The notes: generated by a model not told the origin, from the sequence alone. 64,000 nucleotides of DNA from JACDAN01 sp963847235 (GCA_963847235.1 CAWJYU010000004.1:1-64000), one strand, 5' to 3'; shown: positions 43,893 to 53,031, counted from the stretch's first letter. Translations and numbers: made by a program.

Positions 43893-44232
43893 GAGCACGC
43901 TCGACGTGATCGACTGCTGCCGGCCGCTCGGTGCTCCGGCGCTCAACGAGGACGAGGCTCGCGCCACGGCTGACGTCTTCAAGGCGCTCGCCGATCCGGC
44001 TCGGGTGAAGATCGTGAACATGCTCGCCCGCGCGGAGGAGCCCGTCTGCGCGTGCGAGTTCATCCCGGGCCTCGGTCTCACGCAGGCGACGGTCAGCCAT
44101 CACCTGAAGAAGCTCACCGACGCCGGGCTGCTCGACCGCGAGCAGCGCGGTAAGTGGGCGTACTTCAGCCTCAACCCACAGGCCGTCTCGAATCTCGAGG
44201 GCCTGGTTCGAATCCCGGAGGTGGTCGGATGA
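43891..44232 (+). CDS. arsR: ArsR-family metalloregulator
   Basis: The 113-residue winged-helix protein has FKALADPARVKIVNMLA, the metal-box-like EEPVCACEF (Cys-x-Cys) and recognition helix TQATVSHHLKKLTDAGLL followed by REQRGKWAYFSL. An extra cysteine pair near the N-terminus (IDCCRP) may complete an As(III) site. It should repress its own operon through the inverted repeat at its start and release in arsenite. The ATGA overlap links it to arsM. Confidence 0.9.
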   Translation: MSTLDVIDCCRPLGAPALNEDEARATADVFKALADPARVKIVNMLARAEEPVCACEFIPGLGLTQATVSHHLKKLTDAGLLDREQRGKWAYFSLNPQAVSNLEGLVRIPEVVG

Positions 44233-44999
44233 GCACGACGGCGAACGAGCTCCGCGAGCAGGTTCGCGAGCGGTACGCCCAGGCGGCGCTGTCGGTCGAC
44301 CGAGGCGGCTGCGGCTGCAACGACGACGGCGGCTGCTGCGGCAACGCAGGCTGCGACGGGGAGGAGGGCGCCTTCGGCGAGACGCTCTACTCGATCCAAC
44401 AGCGCGCCGAGGTTCCCGACGCAGCCACTCTCGCGTCGCTCGGCTGCGGCAACCCGACCGCGGTCGCCGAGCTCCGCGAGGGCGAGGTGGTCCTCGACCT
44501 CGGGTCCGGCGGCGGCATCGACGTGATCCTCTCGGCGAAGCGGGTGGGGCCGAACGGCACCGCCTACGGGGTCGACATGACGGACGAGATGCTGAACCTG
44601 GCGCGGCGGAACGCGGCAGAGGCGGGTGTGAGCAACGTCCACTTCCTCAAGGGCGTGATCGAGGACGTGCCGCTTCCGAACGGGTCCGTCGACGTCGTGA
44701 TCTCCAACTGCGTCGTCAACCTCTCGACCGACAAGGCAGCGGTGCTGACCGAGATGGCGCGCGTGCTGAGGCCGGGCGGCCGCATCGGGATCTCGGACGT
44801 CGTGGCGGAGGACCGCCTCGCACCCGACGAGCGTGCCGAGCGCGGCAGCTACGTCGGCTGCATCGCGGGCGCGCTGTCGAGGGGCGAGTACGTCGCGGGC
44901 CTCCAGGCTGCCGGCTTCGAGGACGTTCGCGTCGAGTTCACGCACCGCGTGGCCGACGGCATGCACGGCGCGATCGTGAAGGCCGTCAAGGCCGGCTAG
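44229..44999 (+). CDS. arsM: Arsenite methyltransferase
   Basis: The 256-residue enzyme transfers methyl groups from SAM to arsenite. It has a Cys-rich N-terminal segment (GGCGCNDDGGCCGNAGC), SLGCGNPTAVAELREGEVVLDLGSGGGIDV as SAM motif I, VDMTDEML, and the catalytic cysteines CVVNLS (ISNCVVNL) and YVGCIAGAL. These correspond to the three-cysteine As(III)-binding pattern of ArsM. It overlaps arsR by 4 nt. Confidence 0.93.
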   Translation: MSTTANELREQVRERYAQAALSVDRGGCGCNDDGGCCGNAGCDGEEGAFGETLYSIQQRAEVPDAATLASLGCGNPTAVAELREGEVVLDLGSGGGIDVILSAKRVGPNGTAYGVDMTDEMLNLARRNAAEAGVSNVHFLKGVIEDVPLPNGSVDVVISNCVVNLSTDKAAVLTEMARVLRPGGRIGISDVVAEDRLAPDERAERGSYVGCIAGALSRGEYVAGLQAAGFEDVRVEFTHRVADGMHGAIVKAVKAG

Positions 45000-45059
45000 T
45001 CCAAGCGAGCTCGAGGCTCTGACTACGATCAGGGGGCGGGACGCAGTCCCGCCAGACGC

Positions 45060-46820
45060 ATGGACCAGGCCTCCTCGGCAACCCTCGACGCCCCGCGCCG
45101 CTGGACCGGCGTCGTCCGCCTGCCCGAGGAGGACCCGGGCGTGCCCGACACGCGTTCGCCGGCGCGGCTGTTGCTCTGGGTCGGGCGCCACCAGATCCCG
45201 ACGCTCCTCGCCGGCGTCTTCTTCGGCATTCTCTGGATGGTCGCCCAGGCGCTGATGCCTTTCGCGATCGGCCAGGCGATCGAGGCCGGGATCGTGAACA
45301 GCAACAACCGGGCGCTCGGGGCCTGGGCGCTTGTGCTGCTCGGCCTCGGCGCCGTCCAGGCGGGGGCGGGGATCATGCGTCACCGTTACGCGGTCTTCAA
45401 CTGGCTCCAGGCCTCCTTCCGCATGGCCCAGGTCGTCTCTCACCACTCGGCGCGTTCGGGGCCGGCGGTGCGGGGCCGCCTCTCGACGGGGGAGGTCGTC
45501 GCGACGGTCTCCAACGACGCGATGCGCGCCGGCGGCGCCTTCGACATCACGGCACGGCTCTCGGGCTCGATCGTGGCCTACATCGTCGTCGCCTTCATCC
45601 TGCTCTCGGCCTCGGTCGTGCTCGGGCTCATCGTGCTCGTTGGAGTCCCGGTGCTGGTGTTGCTGCTCGGCTTCGTGATCAAGCCTCTCCAGGAGCGGCA
45701 GCGGGACCAGCGCGAGGAGGTCGGCAAGCTGACGGCGCTCGGCGCGGACACGGCCGCGGGGCTGCGCGTGCTCCGCGGGATCGGCGGCGAGCAGGCGTTC
45801 TACGACCGGTACCGCGACCGCTCGCAGGAGGTGCGGCACGCGGGCGTCCGCGTCGCGCTCCCGCAGTCGACGCTCGATGCCGCGCAGGTCTTCGTCCCCG
45901 GGCTCTTCGTCGTGGTCGTCACCTGGCTCGGCGCCCGGTTCGCCGTGTCCGGACAGATCGACGTCGGTGAGCTCGTCGCGTTCTACGGCTACGCGGCGTT
46001 CCTCGTCATCCCGCTGCGAACCGCCGCAGAGGCGGTGGACAAGATCACGCGCGCGTTCGTCGGCGCCCGGCGCATGCTGGACGTGCTGACGGTGGAGCCG
46101 CACGTCGCCGACCCCGAGTCGCCCGCCGACGAGCCGCCGTCGGGCGTGCCTCTGAGAGACGAGCGCTCGGGCCTCGTGGTCGAGCCCGGGCTCGTCACCT
46201 GCATCGTCTCTTCCCGGCCGCACGAGTCGACGGCGATCGCCGACCGGCTCGGACGGTTCGGGACGGGGGACGGCGTGCTGCTCGGCGAGACCCCGCTCGA
46301 GGATCTCTGCCTGAGCGACGTCCGCCGCCGGATCGTCGTCAGCGAGGCGGATCCGGTTCTCTTCGCTGGCACGCTGCGCTCCGAGCTCGATCCGTGGGGC
46401 CGCGCGGACGACGAGGAGATCCTCCAGGCGATCTCCGTCGCGAACGCCGAGGACATCCTGGCGGCGCTTCCCGAGGGGCTCGACGCCGACGTCGACGAGC
46501 GCGGCCGGTCGTTCTCGGGCGGGCAGCGCCAGCGGCTCGTCCTGGCCCGCGCGCTCCTCGCCGACCCCGAGGTGCTCGTCCTCGTCGAGCCGACGAGCGC
46601 CGTCGACGCGCACACCGAGGCGAGGATCGCGCGCCGGCTCCGTGACGCGCGGGCGGGGCGGACGACGGTCATCGCCGCGACCAGCCCGCTCGTGCTCGAC
46701 CAGGCGGACAAGGTCGTCCTCGTCCGCGGCGGCCGAGTCGTCGCCGAGGGGACGCATCGCGAGCTGCTCGCCGACCGGCCGGATTACCGCGAGACGGTCA
46801 CGCGTGGGGTGGACCTGTGA
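45060..46820 (+). CDS. ABC exporter half-transporter with degenerate Walker motifs
   Basis: The 586-residue protein has six helices in its first 320 residues and a nucleotide-binding domain at about 370-586. The ABC signature FSGGQRQRLVLARALLADPE is intact, but the Walker A position reads VTCIVSSRPHESTAIAD with no GxxGxGK(S/T), and Walker B reads VLVLVEPTSAVD with Val instead of the metal-coordinating Asp. It is therefore the non-catalytic partner of a heterodimer with the next gene, which overlaps it by 4 nt (GTGA). Substrate unknown. Confidence 0.9.
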   Translation: MDQASSATLDAPRRWTGVVRLPEEDPGVPDTRSPARLLLWVGRHQIPTLLAGVFFGILWMVAQALMPFAIGQAIEAGIVNSNNRALGAWALVLLGLGAVQAGAGIMRHRYAVFNWLQASFRMAQVVSHHSARSGPAVRGRLSTGEVVATVSNDAMRAGGAFDITARLSGSIVAYIVVAFILLSASVVLGLIVLVGVPVLVLLLGFVIKPLQERQRDQREEVGKLTALGADTAAGLRVLRGIGGEQAFYDRYRDRSQEVRHAGVRVALPQSTLDAAQVFVPGLFVVVVTWLGARFAVSGQIDVGELVAFYGYAAFLVIPLRTAAEAVDKITRAFVGARRMLDVLTVEPHVADPESPADEPPSGVPLRDERSGLVVEPGLVTCIVSSRPHESTAIADRLGRFGTGDGVLLGETPLEDLCLSDVRRRIVVSEADPVLFAGTLRSELDPWGRADDEEILQAISVANAEDILAALPEGLDADVDERGRSFSGGQRQRLVLARALLADPEVLVLVEPTSAVDAHTEARIARRLRDARAGRTTVIAATSPLVLDQADKVVLVRGGRVVAEGTHRELLADRPDYRETVTRGVDL

Positions 46821-48559
46821 GCGAGCTCCTTCCCATCGCCGACGGGCCCGAGCTTCGGAGCCAGGCCCAGTTGCTCGCGAGCAGGCACAGGCGGGCGCTG
46901 ATCGGGATGATCGGCCTGCACGCCGCGGCGGCGACGGCGGGTCTCGCAGGACCGGCGCTACTGGGCCGGCTCGTGCAGTCCGTCGAGGACGGGACGACGC
47001 GGGCGTACGTCGACAAGCTCGTGCTGGTCCTCGCCGTGTTCCTCCTCGCGCAGACGGTGCTGACCTGGCTCGCGCGGCGCGCCTCGTTCGTGATCGCGGA
47101 GGAGATCTTCGCCGAGCTTCGGGAGGACTTCATGCGCCGCGTGCTCGGCCTGCCGCTCTCGACGGTCGAGCGTGCGGGGACCGGCGACCTCATCTCCCGC
47201 ACGACCGCCGACGTCGACTCGCTGGCCCGGACGATCCGCTTCGCCGTTCCCGAGACGCTGATCGCCGCAGTGACGACCGTCCTGACCGTCGGCGCGGCGT
47301 TCTGGGTCAACCCGGTCGCGGCGCTGCCGTGCGTCGTCGGTGTCCCCGCTCTGTGGATCGGCACGCGCTGGTACCTGAAGCGCGCGCCCGACGCGTATCT
47401 CTGGGAGCGCGCGACCTACGCGACGCTCGCCGGGCGCGTGGGGGAGACGGTCGAGGGCGGGCGGACGATCGACGCGCTCGGCCTCCGGGAGGAGCGCGTC
47501 GACCGGATCGACGCCGACCTCGAGGACGCGTACCGGGCCGAGCGGCGGACGCTCCGGCTCCGCACGATCTGGTTCCCGACTGCGGAGTTCTCCTACGTGC
47601 TGCCGGTGGCGGCGGCGCTCGCCTGGGGCGGCTGGCTCGTCTCCAACGGGAACGCCACCATCGGCGAGGTGACCGCGATCTCGCTCTACGTGGTGCAGCT
47701 CGCCGACCCCGTCGACCGACTGGTCTCGTGGCTGGACGAGATCCAGGTCGGCGCGACCTCGTTCGCGCGCCTCGTGGGGATCGCGCGGGTGCCGCCGGAC
47801 CGGACGGCGACCGACGACGAGCCCGAGGGCGACGACCTGACTGCCCGGGACGTGCGCTACGCGTACATCGCGGACCGAGACGTCCTCCACGGCATCGACC
47901 TCGACCTCGCGCCGGGAGAGCGAGTCGCCGTCGTGGGGCCGTCCGGCGCCGGCAAGTCGACGCTCGGCCGGCTCCTGGCCGGCATCCATCCGCCGCGCGT
48001 CGGACGGGTCGAGATCGGCGGCGTCCGGCTCGTCGACCTCCCGCTCGACACGCTCCGACAGGAGGTCGCGCTCGTGACCCAGGAGCAGCACGTCTTCGTC
48101 GGCACGCTCGCGGAGAACCTCCGGCTCGCGCGGCCCGGTGCCTCGGACGAGCAGCTGCGCCAGGCGCTCGATGCCGTCGACGCGCTCAGGTGGGCCGAGG
48201 CGCTTCCCGACGGGCTCGAGACGGTGGTGGGGGCGGGCGGACGGGCGCTGACGCCGGCGCAGGCGCAGCAGCTCGCGCTGGCCAGGCTCGTGCTCGCAGA
48301 TCCGCACACGCTCGTCCTCGACGAGGCGACCTCGCTCCTCGACCCACGCGCCGCGCGCCACCTCGAGCGCTCGCTCGGCTCGGTGCTCGAGGGCCGGACC
48401 GTCGTCGCCATCGCGCACCGCCTCCACACCGCCCACGACGCCGACCGCGTCGCCGTCGTCGAGGAGGGGCTACTCGCCGAGGTCGGCACCCACGACGAGC
48501 TCGTCGAGCGTGAAGGCTCGTACGCGTCCCTCTGGGACTCCTGGCACGGTGACCGCTGA
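46817..48559 (+). CDS. ABC exporter half-transporter with intact Walker motifs and degenerate signature
   Basis: The 580-residue partner has a six-helix membrane domain (about 25-300) and a nucleotide-binding domain with intact Walker A VGPSGAGKSTLGRLLAG, Q-loop LVTQEQHVF and Walker B TLVLDEATSLLD, and H-loop AIAHRLHTA. Its signature reads LTPAQAQQLALARL instead of LSGGQ. With its neighbour it therefore builds only one composite site that has all motifs. GTGA overlap ensures co-translation. Confidence 0.92.
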   Translation: MSELLPIADGPELRSQAQLLASRHRRALIGMIGLHAAAATAGLAGPALLGRLVQSVEDGTTRAYVDKLVLVLAVFLLAQTVLTWLARRASFVIAEEIFAELREDFMRRVLGLPLSTVERAGTGDLISRTTADVDSLARTIRFAVPETLIAAVTTVLTVGAAFWVNPVAALPCVVGVPALWIGTRWYLKRAPDAYLWERATYATLAGRVGETVEGGRTIDALGLREERVDRIDADLEDAYRAERRTLRLRTIWFPTAEFSYVLPVAAALAWGGWLVSNGNATIGEVTAISLYVVQLADPVDRLVSWLDEIQVGATSFARLVGIARVPPDRTATDDEPEGDDLTARDVRYAYIADRDVLHGIDLDLAPGERVAVVGPSGAGKSTLGRLLAGIHPPRVGRVEIGGVRLVDLPLDTLRQEVALVTQEQHVFVGTLAENLRLARPGASDEQLRQALDAVDALRWAEALPDGLETVVGAGGRALTPAQAQQLALARLVLADPHTLVLDEATSLLDPRAARHLERSLGSVLEGRTVVAIAHRLHTAHDADRVAVVEEGLLAEVGTHDELVEREGSYASLWDSWHGDR

Positions 48560-48562
48560 CAT

Positions 48563-49372
48563 CTAGTCGATAACGACGTTCTCGACGCCCGGGTCGGGCG
48601 GAGGCAGCTGGGGGTCCATCCGGTCGAGCGCGGCGACGAGGAGCTGGGCCACCGCCAGGGACTTGATCCAGTTGCGGTCGGCGGGGACGACGTACCACGG
48701 CGCCCATTCCGTCGACGTCTCCGTGATCGCCTCCTCGTAGGCGTCGAGGTAGTCGTCGAACTTCTTCCGGACGTCGAGGTCCTCGAGCCGGAACTTCCAG
48801 CGCTTCTCGGGATCGTCGATCCGCTCCTGAAAGCGCTTCCGCTGCTCCTCTTTCGAGACGTTGAGGAAGACCTTCACGATCGTGGTTCCCTCGTCCGTGA
48901 GCATCCGCTCCCACTCGCGGACCTGGCTCGGCCTGCGCCGCCAGACGGTCTCTGGTGCGAGGGCGTTGACCCGGACGGTGACGATGTCCTCGTAGTGCGA
49001 GCGATTGAAGATGCCGAGCTCGCCGCGCGCCGGCAGCGCGGCGTGTATACGCCAGAGGTAGTCGTGCGCGAGCTCGGTCGCCGTCGGCGCCTTGAACGAG
49101 ACGGCCCGGCAGCCCAGCGGATTGAGGCCCCTGAAGACCGAGCGGATGACGCCGTCCTTTCCGGAGGCATCAATCCCCTGGAGCACCAGGAGCAGGCTTC
49201 GGGTGCCTTCGGCATAGAGCCGCTGCTGGAACACGTCGAGACGCTCGTGCAGGTCGTCGAGCTCTTTCTTGCCGTGAGCCTTGTCGAGCCCGAAGGTCGC
49301 GTCCGTGCTGCGCTCGCCAAGACGCGCCTGCGTCCCCGGTTCCACCACGAGGTGCTCGATCATCGAACCCAT
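48563..49372 (-). CDS. ppk2: Polyphosphate kinase 2 (PPK2)
   Basis: The 269-residue protein has Walker A VLQGIDASGKDGVIRSVF, the FNRSHYEDIVTVRV lid/Walker B region and FLNVSKEEQRKRFQERIDDPEKRWKF, typical of PPK2 enzymes that use polyphosphate to phosphorylate nucleoside mono- or diphosphates. It ends 4 nt after the convergent ABC gene. A TTGACT-AGTCAA palindrome lies directly upstream of its start. Confidence 0.93.
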   Translation of the reverse strand: MGSMIEHLVVEPGTQARLGERSTDATFGLDKAHGKKELDDLHERLDVFQQRLYAEGTRSLLLVLQGIDASGKDGVIRSVFRGLNPLGCRAVSFKAPTATELAHDYLWRIHAALPARGELGIFNRSHYEDIVTVRVNALAPETVWRRRPSQVREWERMLTDEGTTIVKVFLNVSKEEQRKRFQERIDDPEKRWKFRLEDLDVRKKFDDYLDAYEEAITETSTEWAPWYVVPADRNWIKSLAVAQLLVAALDRMDPQLPPPDPGVENVVID

Positions 49373-49373
49373 G

Positions 49374-49389
49374 TTGACTGACTAGTCAA
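49374..49389. promoter_or_regulatory. TetR-type palindrome between ppk2 and subtilase genes
   Basis: TTGACT (49374-49379) and AGTCAA (49384-49389) form a perfect inverted repeat around GACT, as in many TetR-family operators. It touches the ppk2 start codon (49370-49372) and is 75 nt upstream of the subtilase start. No TetR gene is present in the window. Confidence 0.55.
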
Positions 49390-49464
49390 TCCGTTTAGGC
49401 CCTGCGCGAGCAGGCAATTCCCAGGGATCGCGTTGTCACGACCCCGTTGGGAGGGAACCGACCT

Positions 49465-51312
49465 ATGAAGTTGCGACTGTTGCTCGGGCTCGTCGCGGCG
49501 CTCGCCTCGCTCGCGGCCGGCCCCGCCGGCGCAGAGCTGCCCGCCGGTGAGCCGACCGTCGGGATCGACCGGCTCGCCGCCGGCCACTCATCGCTCGCCG
49601 TCGTGCGCGGCATCGCCACGTTCGACACGGCGCCGACCGCGCTCGACGTTGCGGCGCTCCAGTCACACGGGCTCACCGTCCAGCCCATGAAGCATCTGCC
49701 GCTCGCGCTCGTCCGCGGCACGGTCGGCTCGATGGAGGGCGCCGTGGCGCTCGGAGCGGCGAACGACATCTATCCCGACGATCCGATCGAGCTCTTCGAC
49801 CAGGCGTCCGCGGACGCCATGGGCTCGGCGATCCCGCGTGCGAACGGCTTCACCGGCAAGGCGACGACGGTCGCGGTCGTGGACTCGGGCTGCGACGCGA
49901 GCCATCCGGACCTCGCGGATCACGTCACGCACAACCTCAAGCTCTACAGCACGGAGTACGTGAACGTGCCGCCTGACTCGAGCAACACGCTCGTCGTCCC
50001 GGTCGAGGCCGGGCCGTACCAGAACACCGACATCGGCTCGGGCCACGGCACGCACGTGGCCGGGATCATCGCCGCGGACGGCCACACCGCCGGGAACCAC
50101 ATCGGCGTCGCGCCGGACGCGAACCTCGTCTGCTACTCGGTCGGCGAAGTCCTGTTCACGACCGCGGTGGTCACCGCCTACGACCATCTCCTCGACCAGC
50201 CGCAGCTCTGGGGCGTCAAGGTGATCAACAACTCGTGGGGGAACTCGTTCCAGCAGTTCGACCCGCGCGCGCCCGTCAACGTCGCCACCCGGGCGATGGC
50301 CGACCTCGGCGTGAACGTCGTCTTCGCGGCCGGAAACAGCGGCGCCTCGAACGCCGAGATGTCGCTCAACCCGTTCTCCCAGGCCCCGTGGGTCACCTCG
50401 GTGGCCGCGGAGAGCATCGAGCACGTCCGCGCGAGCTTCTCGTCGAACGGCCTGCGCTACGACAACTCGCAGGGCGTGACGATCGGCGCCGGCGGACACA
50501 CCGTCTTCACCGGGAACCGGATCGGGATCTACCACCCGGACGTCACGGCTCCCGGCGACGAGATCTCCTCGACCTGCGACACCGCCGGCACGGTGATCGG
50601 GCCCTGCCCGCCGCCGGCCTACGGGAACGCCACGGCGTCTGGAACGAGCATGGCCGCACCCCATGCGGCAGGAGCCGCGGCCGTGCTGCTCCAGGCGAAC
50701 CCGTCGCTGACGACGAGCCAGCTGCGGAGCGCGCTGCAGGGCACGGCGGCACCCGTGGCCGACGCGGCCGGGACGCAGCTCGGCTTCTGGCAGATCGGCT
50801 ACGGCCGCATCGACCTCGCGGCTGCGGTCGATCTCGTCCGCGGGCTGAACGTCTCCAAACGGATCAACCAGGCACAGGGCGCCGCCGACCAGCGCGTCCT
50901 CGGCTCGACCGGCTACACGGTCCCGAAGTCCGACTTCTGGACGTGGGATGCGCCGCGCGCCTCGGTCGCGGGCACCGACTCGCGCACCTTCACGACGGGC
51001 GTCTCGCCGAGCACGACGCACCTGAAGGTCTCCCTCTCGCACCCGTCGCTGGCCGTCGCCGGTGCGAACGGGATGATCTACACGGTCACCGTGCTCGACG
51101 GAAGCGGCCAGGAGCTCGGCACGACGACCGAGTCGGCCTCAGGCGCCGGCACGGCGAGCCTCCTGATCGACCTGAGGGCCGCGGCGGCCCATCCGGGCAC
51201 CTACACGTTCCAGGTCAGCGGCCAGCGAGCCGTGTCCGACCCGGACACGCTCGACAGCGAGTCGCTGCTCGGGCGCGTGGTCGTGCTCCAGGTCGCCCAG
51301 GCAAGGGCCTAG
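49465..51312 (+). CDS. Secreted subtilisin-like serine protease (S8)
   Basis: The 615-residue precursor has a signal peptide (LLLGLVAALASLAAGPAGA) and a propeptide of about 85 residues resembling inhibitor I9. The catalytic triad is visible: Asp in VAVVDSGCDASHPDLADH, His in GHGTHVAGIIAADG and Ser in ASGTSMAAPHAAGAAAVLL, with the oxyanion Asn in FAAGNSGASN. A C-terminal beta-sandwich of about 130 residues follows (SKSDFWTWD-like region to VVLQVAQARA), resembling a P/pre-peptidase C-terminal domain. It should act outside the cell. Confidence 0.92.
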   Translation: MKLRLLLGLVAALASLAAGPAGAELPAGEPTVGIDRLAAGHSSLAVVRGIATFDTAPTALDVAALQSHGLTVQPMKHLPLALVRGTVGSMEGAVALGAANDIYPDDPIELFDQASADAMGSAIPRANGFTGKATTVAVVDSGCDASHPDLADHVTHNLKLYSTEYVNVPPDSSNTLVVPVEAGPYQNTDIGSGHGTHVAGIIAADGHTAGNHIGVAPDANLVCYSVGEVLFTTAVVTAYDHLLDQPQLWGVKVINNSWGNSFQQFDPRAPVNVATRAMADLGVNVVFAAGNSGASNAEMSLNPFSQAPWVTSVAAESIEHVRASFSSNGLRYDNSQGVTIGAGGHTVFTGNRIGIYHPDVTAPGDEISSTCDTAGTVIGPCPPPAYGNATASGTSMAAPHAAGAAAVLLQANPSLTTSQLRSALQGTAAPVADAAGTQLGFWQIGYGRIDLAAAVDLVRGLNVSKRINQAQGAADQRVLGSTGYTVPKSDFWTWDAPRASVAGTDSRTFTTGVSPSTTHLKVSLSHPSLAVAGANGMIYTVTVLDGSGQELGTTTESASGAGTASLLIDLRAAAAHPGTYTFQVSGQRAVSDPDTLDSESLLGRVVVLQVAQARA

Positions 51313-51336
51313 GTTCCCTCCCCAAAGGGAAGGCGT

Positions 51337-51366
51337 TCGAGGCCCCGGGAACGGGGCCTCGAGCGT
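51337..51366. terminator. Bidirectional terminator between subtilase and MarR genes
   Basis: The stem TCGAGGCCCCG / CGGGGCCTCGA (51337-51347 and 51352-51362) with loop GGAA lies between two convergent genes; a second smaller hairpin TTCCCT / AGGGAA precedes it. Confidence 0.75.
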
Positions 51367-51368
51367 CC

Positions 51369-51842
51369 TTAGTCGACGTTGCAGTCCTCGCCGACAGCGT
51401 TCTCGGCGCCCGGCAGCCGCCCGAGGAGGTCGGCCAGCTGTTGGAGCTCGTCGGCGCCGAAGCGCTCCTCGAACAGCGCCCGGACCTCGGCGAAGTGTGA
51501 CTCCGATGCCTCTTCGAGCTTGTCCCGCCCTGCGTCCGTGATCACGGCGTACACGACCCGCCGGTCGCTCGCGCAGGCGGCGCGGTCGACGTAGCCGGCC
51601 GCCTCGAGCCCGTCGAGCAGGCGGGTGACCCCGGACGCCGTGAGCAGCAGCTCCTCCGAGAGATCCACGCGGCGCATGCGCCCTTCCTCCGAGCGCGCGA
51701 GCCTCATCAGCGCCTCGTAGTCGTTGATCGTCAGGCCGTGCTGGGCGAGCAGGCTACCGCTCATCGCACGGGTGGTTCCCGCGTGCGCCTGAAGCAGGCG
51801 CACCCAGGCATCCAGGCTGACAGACCGTTGTGTGCTCAACAC
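51369..51842 (-). CDS. MarR-family transcriptional regulator
   Basis: The winged-helix protein shows LTINDYEALMRLARSEEGRMRRVDLSEELLLTASGVTRLLDGLEAAGYVDRAACASDRRVVYAVITDAGRDKLEEA, the full MarR pattern with the wing DRR. Possible starts are GTG 51842 or TTG 51839; an upstream ATG exists in the frame but would extend across the promoter region. It is divergent from the yceI gene and is likely to regulate it. Confidence 0.87.
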   Translation of the reverse strand: MLSTQRSVSLDAWVRLLQAHAGTTRAMSGSLLAQHGLTINDYEALMRLARSEEGRMRRVDLSEELLLTASGVTRLLDGLEAAGYVDRAACASDRRVVYAVITDAGRDKLEEASESHFAEVRALFEERFGADELQQLADLLGRLPGAENAVGEDCNVD

Positions 51843-51913
51843 TTGACGACTCAATCTTTCCTCGCTACCATTGCTTGCGAACTCAACTATAGCGTACTCA
51901 AGGAGGTACTGCA
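51843..51913. promoter_or_regulatory. Shared promoter region of MarR and YceI genes
   Basis: The 71-nt gap is AT-richer than its surroundings and contains repeated ACTCAA words (51849, 51881, 51896) and CTATAGCG. A near-perfect Shine-Dalgarno AAGGAGGT (51900-51907) precedes the yceI ATG by 6 nt. It is the likely MarR binding region. Confidence 0.55.
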
Positions 51914-52459
51914 ATGAGCACCACTACTGAAATTCGCCGCACGCTGACGGGTACCTGGCAGCTCGACCCGGTTCACTCGTCGGTCGGCTTCGAGGTTCCC
52001 TACCTCGTCGGCACGTTCAAGGGTCAGTTCCGCCAGGTCCGGGCCCAGCTCGTCGTCGATGATTCCGAGGCGACCCTCGAGGGTGCGGCCAAGGTCGACA
52101 GCGTCGACGTCAAAGACGAGAACCTGGCGGCTCACCTGCAGTCGCCCGACTTCTTCGACGCCGAACGGAATCCCGAGCTTCGGTTCACCGCGAACGACAT
52201 CGATCTCGACAGCGAGGCAGTGCGGGCCCGTGGCGAGCTGACGATCAAGGGCATCACGAAGCCGGTCGAGGTGACCGGAACGCTGACGGCCCCGATCGTC
52301 GACGCCTACGGCAACGAGCGAATCGGCCTCGAGCTCTCGACCACGGTCGACCGTCACGACTTCGGCGTCAGCTGGAACATCCCGCTTCCGACGGGGCAGC
52401 CGGCGGTCGGCGACGAGGTCAAGATCGTCACCGAGCTGTACTTCGTGAGGGCCGCCTAG
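51914..52459 (+). CDS. YceI-family lipid-binding protein
   Basis: The 181-residue protein shows GTWQLDPVHSSVGFEVPYLVGTFKGQFRQ, SVDVKDENLAAHLQSPDFFDAERNPELRF and GELTIKGITKPVEVTGTL, the YceI beta-barrel that binds polyisoprenoids. No signal peptide is present, so it should be cytoplasmic. It heads an operon with an FMN reductase (5 nt gap) and a cyclic-nucleotide-binding protein. Confidence 0.93.
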   Translation: MSTTTEIRRTLTGTWQLDPVHSSVGFEVPYLVGTFKGQFRQVRAQLVVDDSEATLEGAAKVDSVDVKDENLAAHLQSPDFFDAERNPELRFTANDIDLDSEAVRARGELTIKGITKPVEVTGTLTAPIVDAYGNERIGLELSTTVDRHDFGVSWNIPLPTGQPAVGDEVKIVTELYFVRAA

Positions 52460-52464
52460 CTCCG

Positions 52465-53031
52465 ATGAAGGTCCTCGGTCTCTCGGGCAGCCTGCGCGAC
52501 GCGTCCCACAACACGACGCTGCTTCGTGCCGCAGCGGACTTGCTGCCGCACGATGTGGAGTTCGAGCTGTGGGACGGGCTGAAGGCGATCCCGCCCTACG
52601 ACGAGGACGACGACGTCGAGCCGGCGCCGGCACCGGTCGCTGCGCTTCGCGCCGCGATCGCCGGCGCCGACGCCGTCCTCATCGCGACCCCGGAGTACAA
52701 CGCGTCGATTCCCGGCGTCTTGAAGAACGCGTTGGACTGGGTCTCGCGCCCGCTCCGGTCGAACCCCCTGCGGAACAAGCCCGCAGCGGTCATCGGGGCG
52801 AGCACCGGCGCCTTCGGCGCGGTCTGGGCGCAGGCCGAGCTGCGGAAGGTGCTCGGCACGATCGGGGCCCGCGTCCTCGAGGGTGACGTCGCGGTCGGGC
52901 ATGCGCCAACCCGGTTCGACGAGGAGGGACGGCTGACCGACGAGCAGCTGCTCGAGCAGCTCCGGGAGGTCGTCTCGGCCCTCGTCCAGGAGCTTTCGCC
53001 TGTGGAGACCGCACTCAAGGCCACTGCCTGA
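52465..53031 (+). CDS. NADPH-dependent FMN reductase family protein
   Basis: The 188-residue flavodoxin-like protein has the FMN phosphate-binding loop LGLSGSLRDASHNTTLLR and the family signature ATPEYNASIPGVLKNALDWVSR, then GASTGAFGAVWAQAELRKVL. Such enzymes (ArsH/YieF/ChrR type) reduce FMN, quinones or metals. It lies 5 nt after yceI and its TGA overlaps the next ATG (TGATG). Confidence 0.92.
   Translation: MKVLGLSGSLRDASHNTTLLRAAADLLPHDVEFELWDGLKAIPPYDEDDDVEPAPAPVAALRAAIAGADAVLIATPEYNASIPGVLKNALDWVSRPLRSNPLRNKPAAVIGASTGAFGAVWAQAELRKVLGTIGARVLEGDVAVGHAPTRFDEEGRLTDEQLLEQLREVVSALVQELSPVETALKATA

Noticed and set aside
44190..44230. GGTTCGAATCC sequence resembling a tRNA T-arm
   Set aside because: No acceptor, D-arm or anticodon arm can be built around it; it lies in the arsR coding sequence.
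44100..46757. 885-codon minus-strand frame
   Set aside because: It runs antisense to arsM and the first ABC subunit, with Arg/Asp/Glu-rich composition typical of GC-rich shadow frames.
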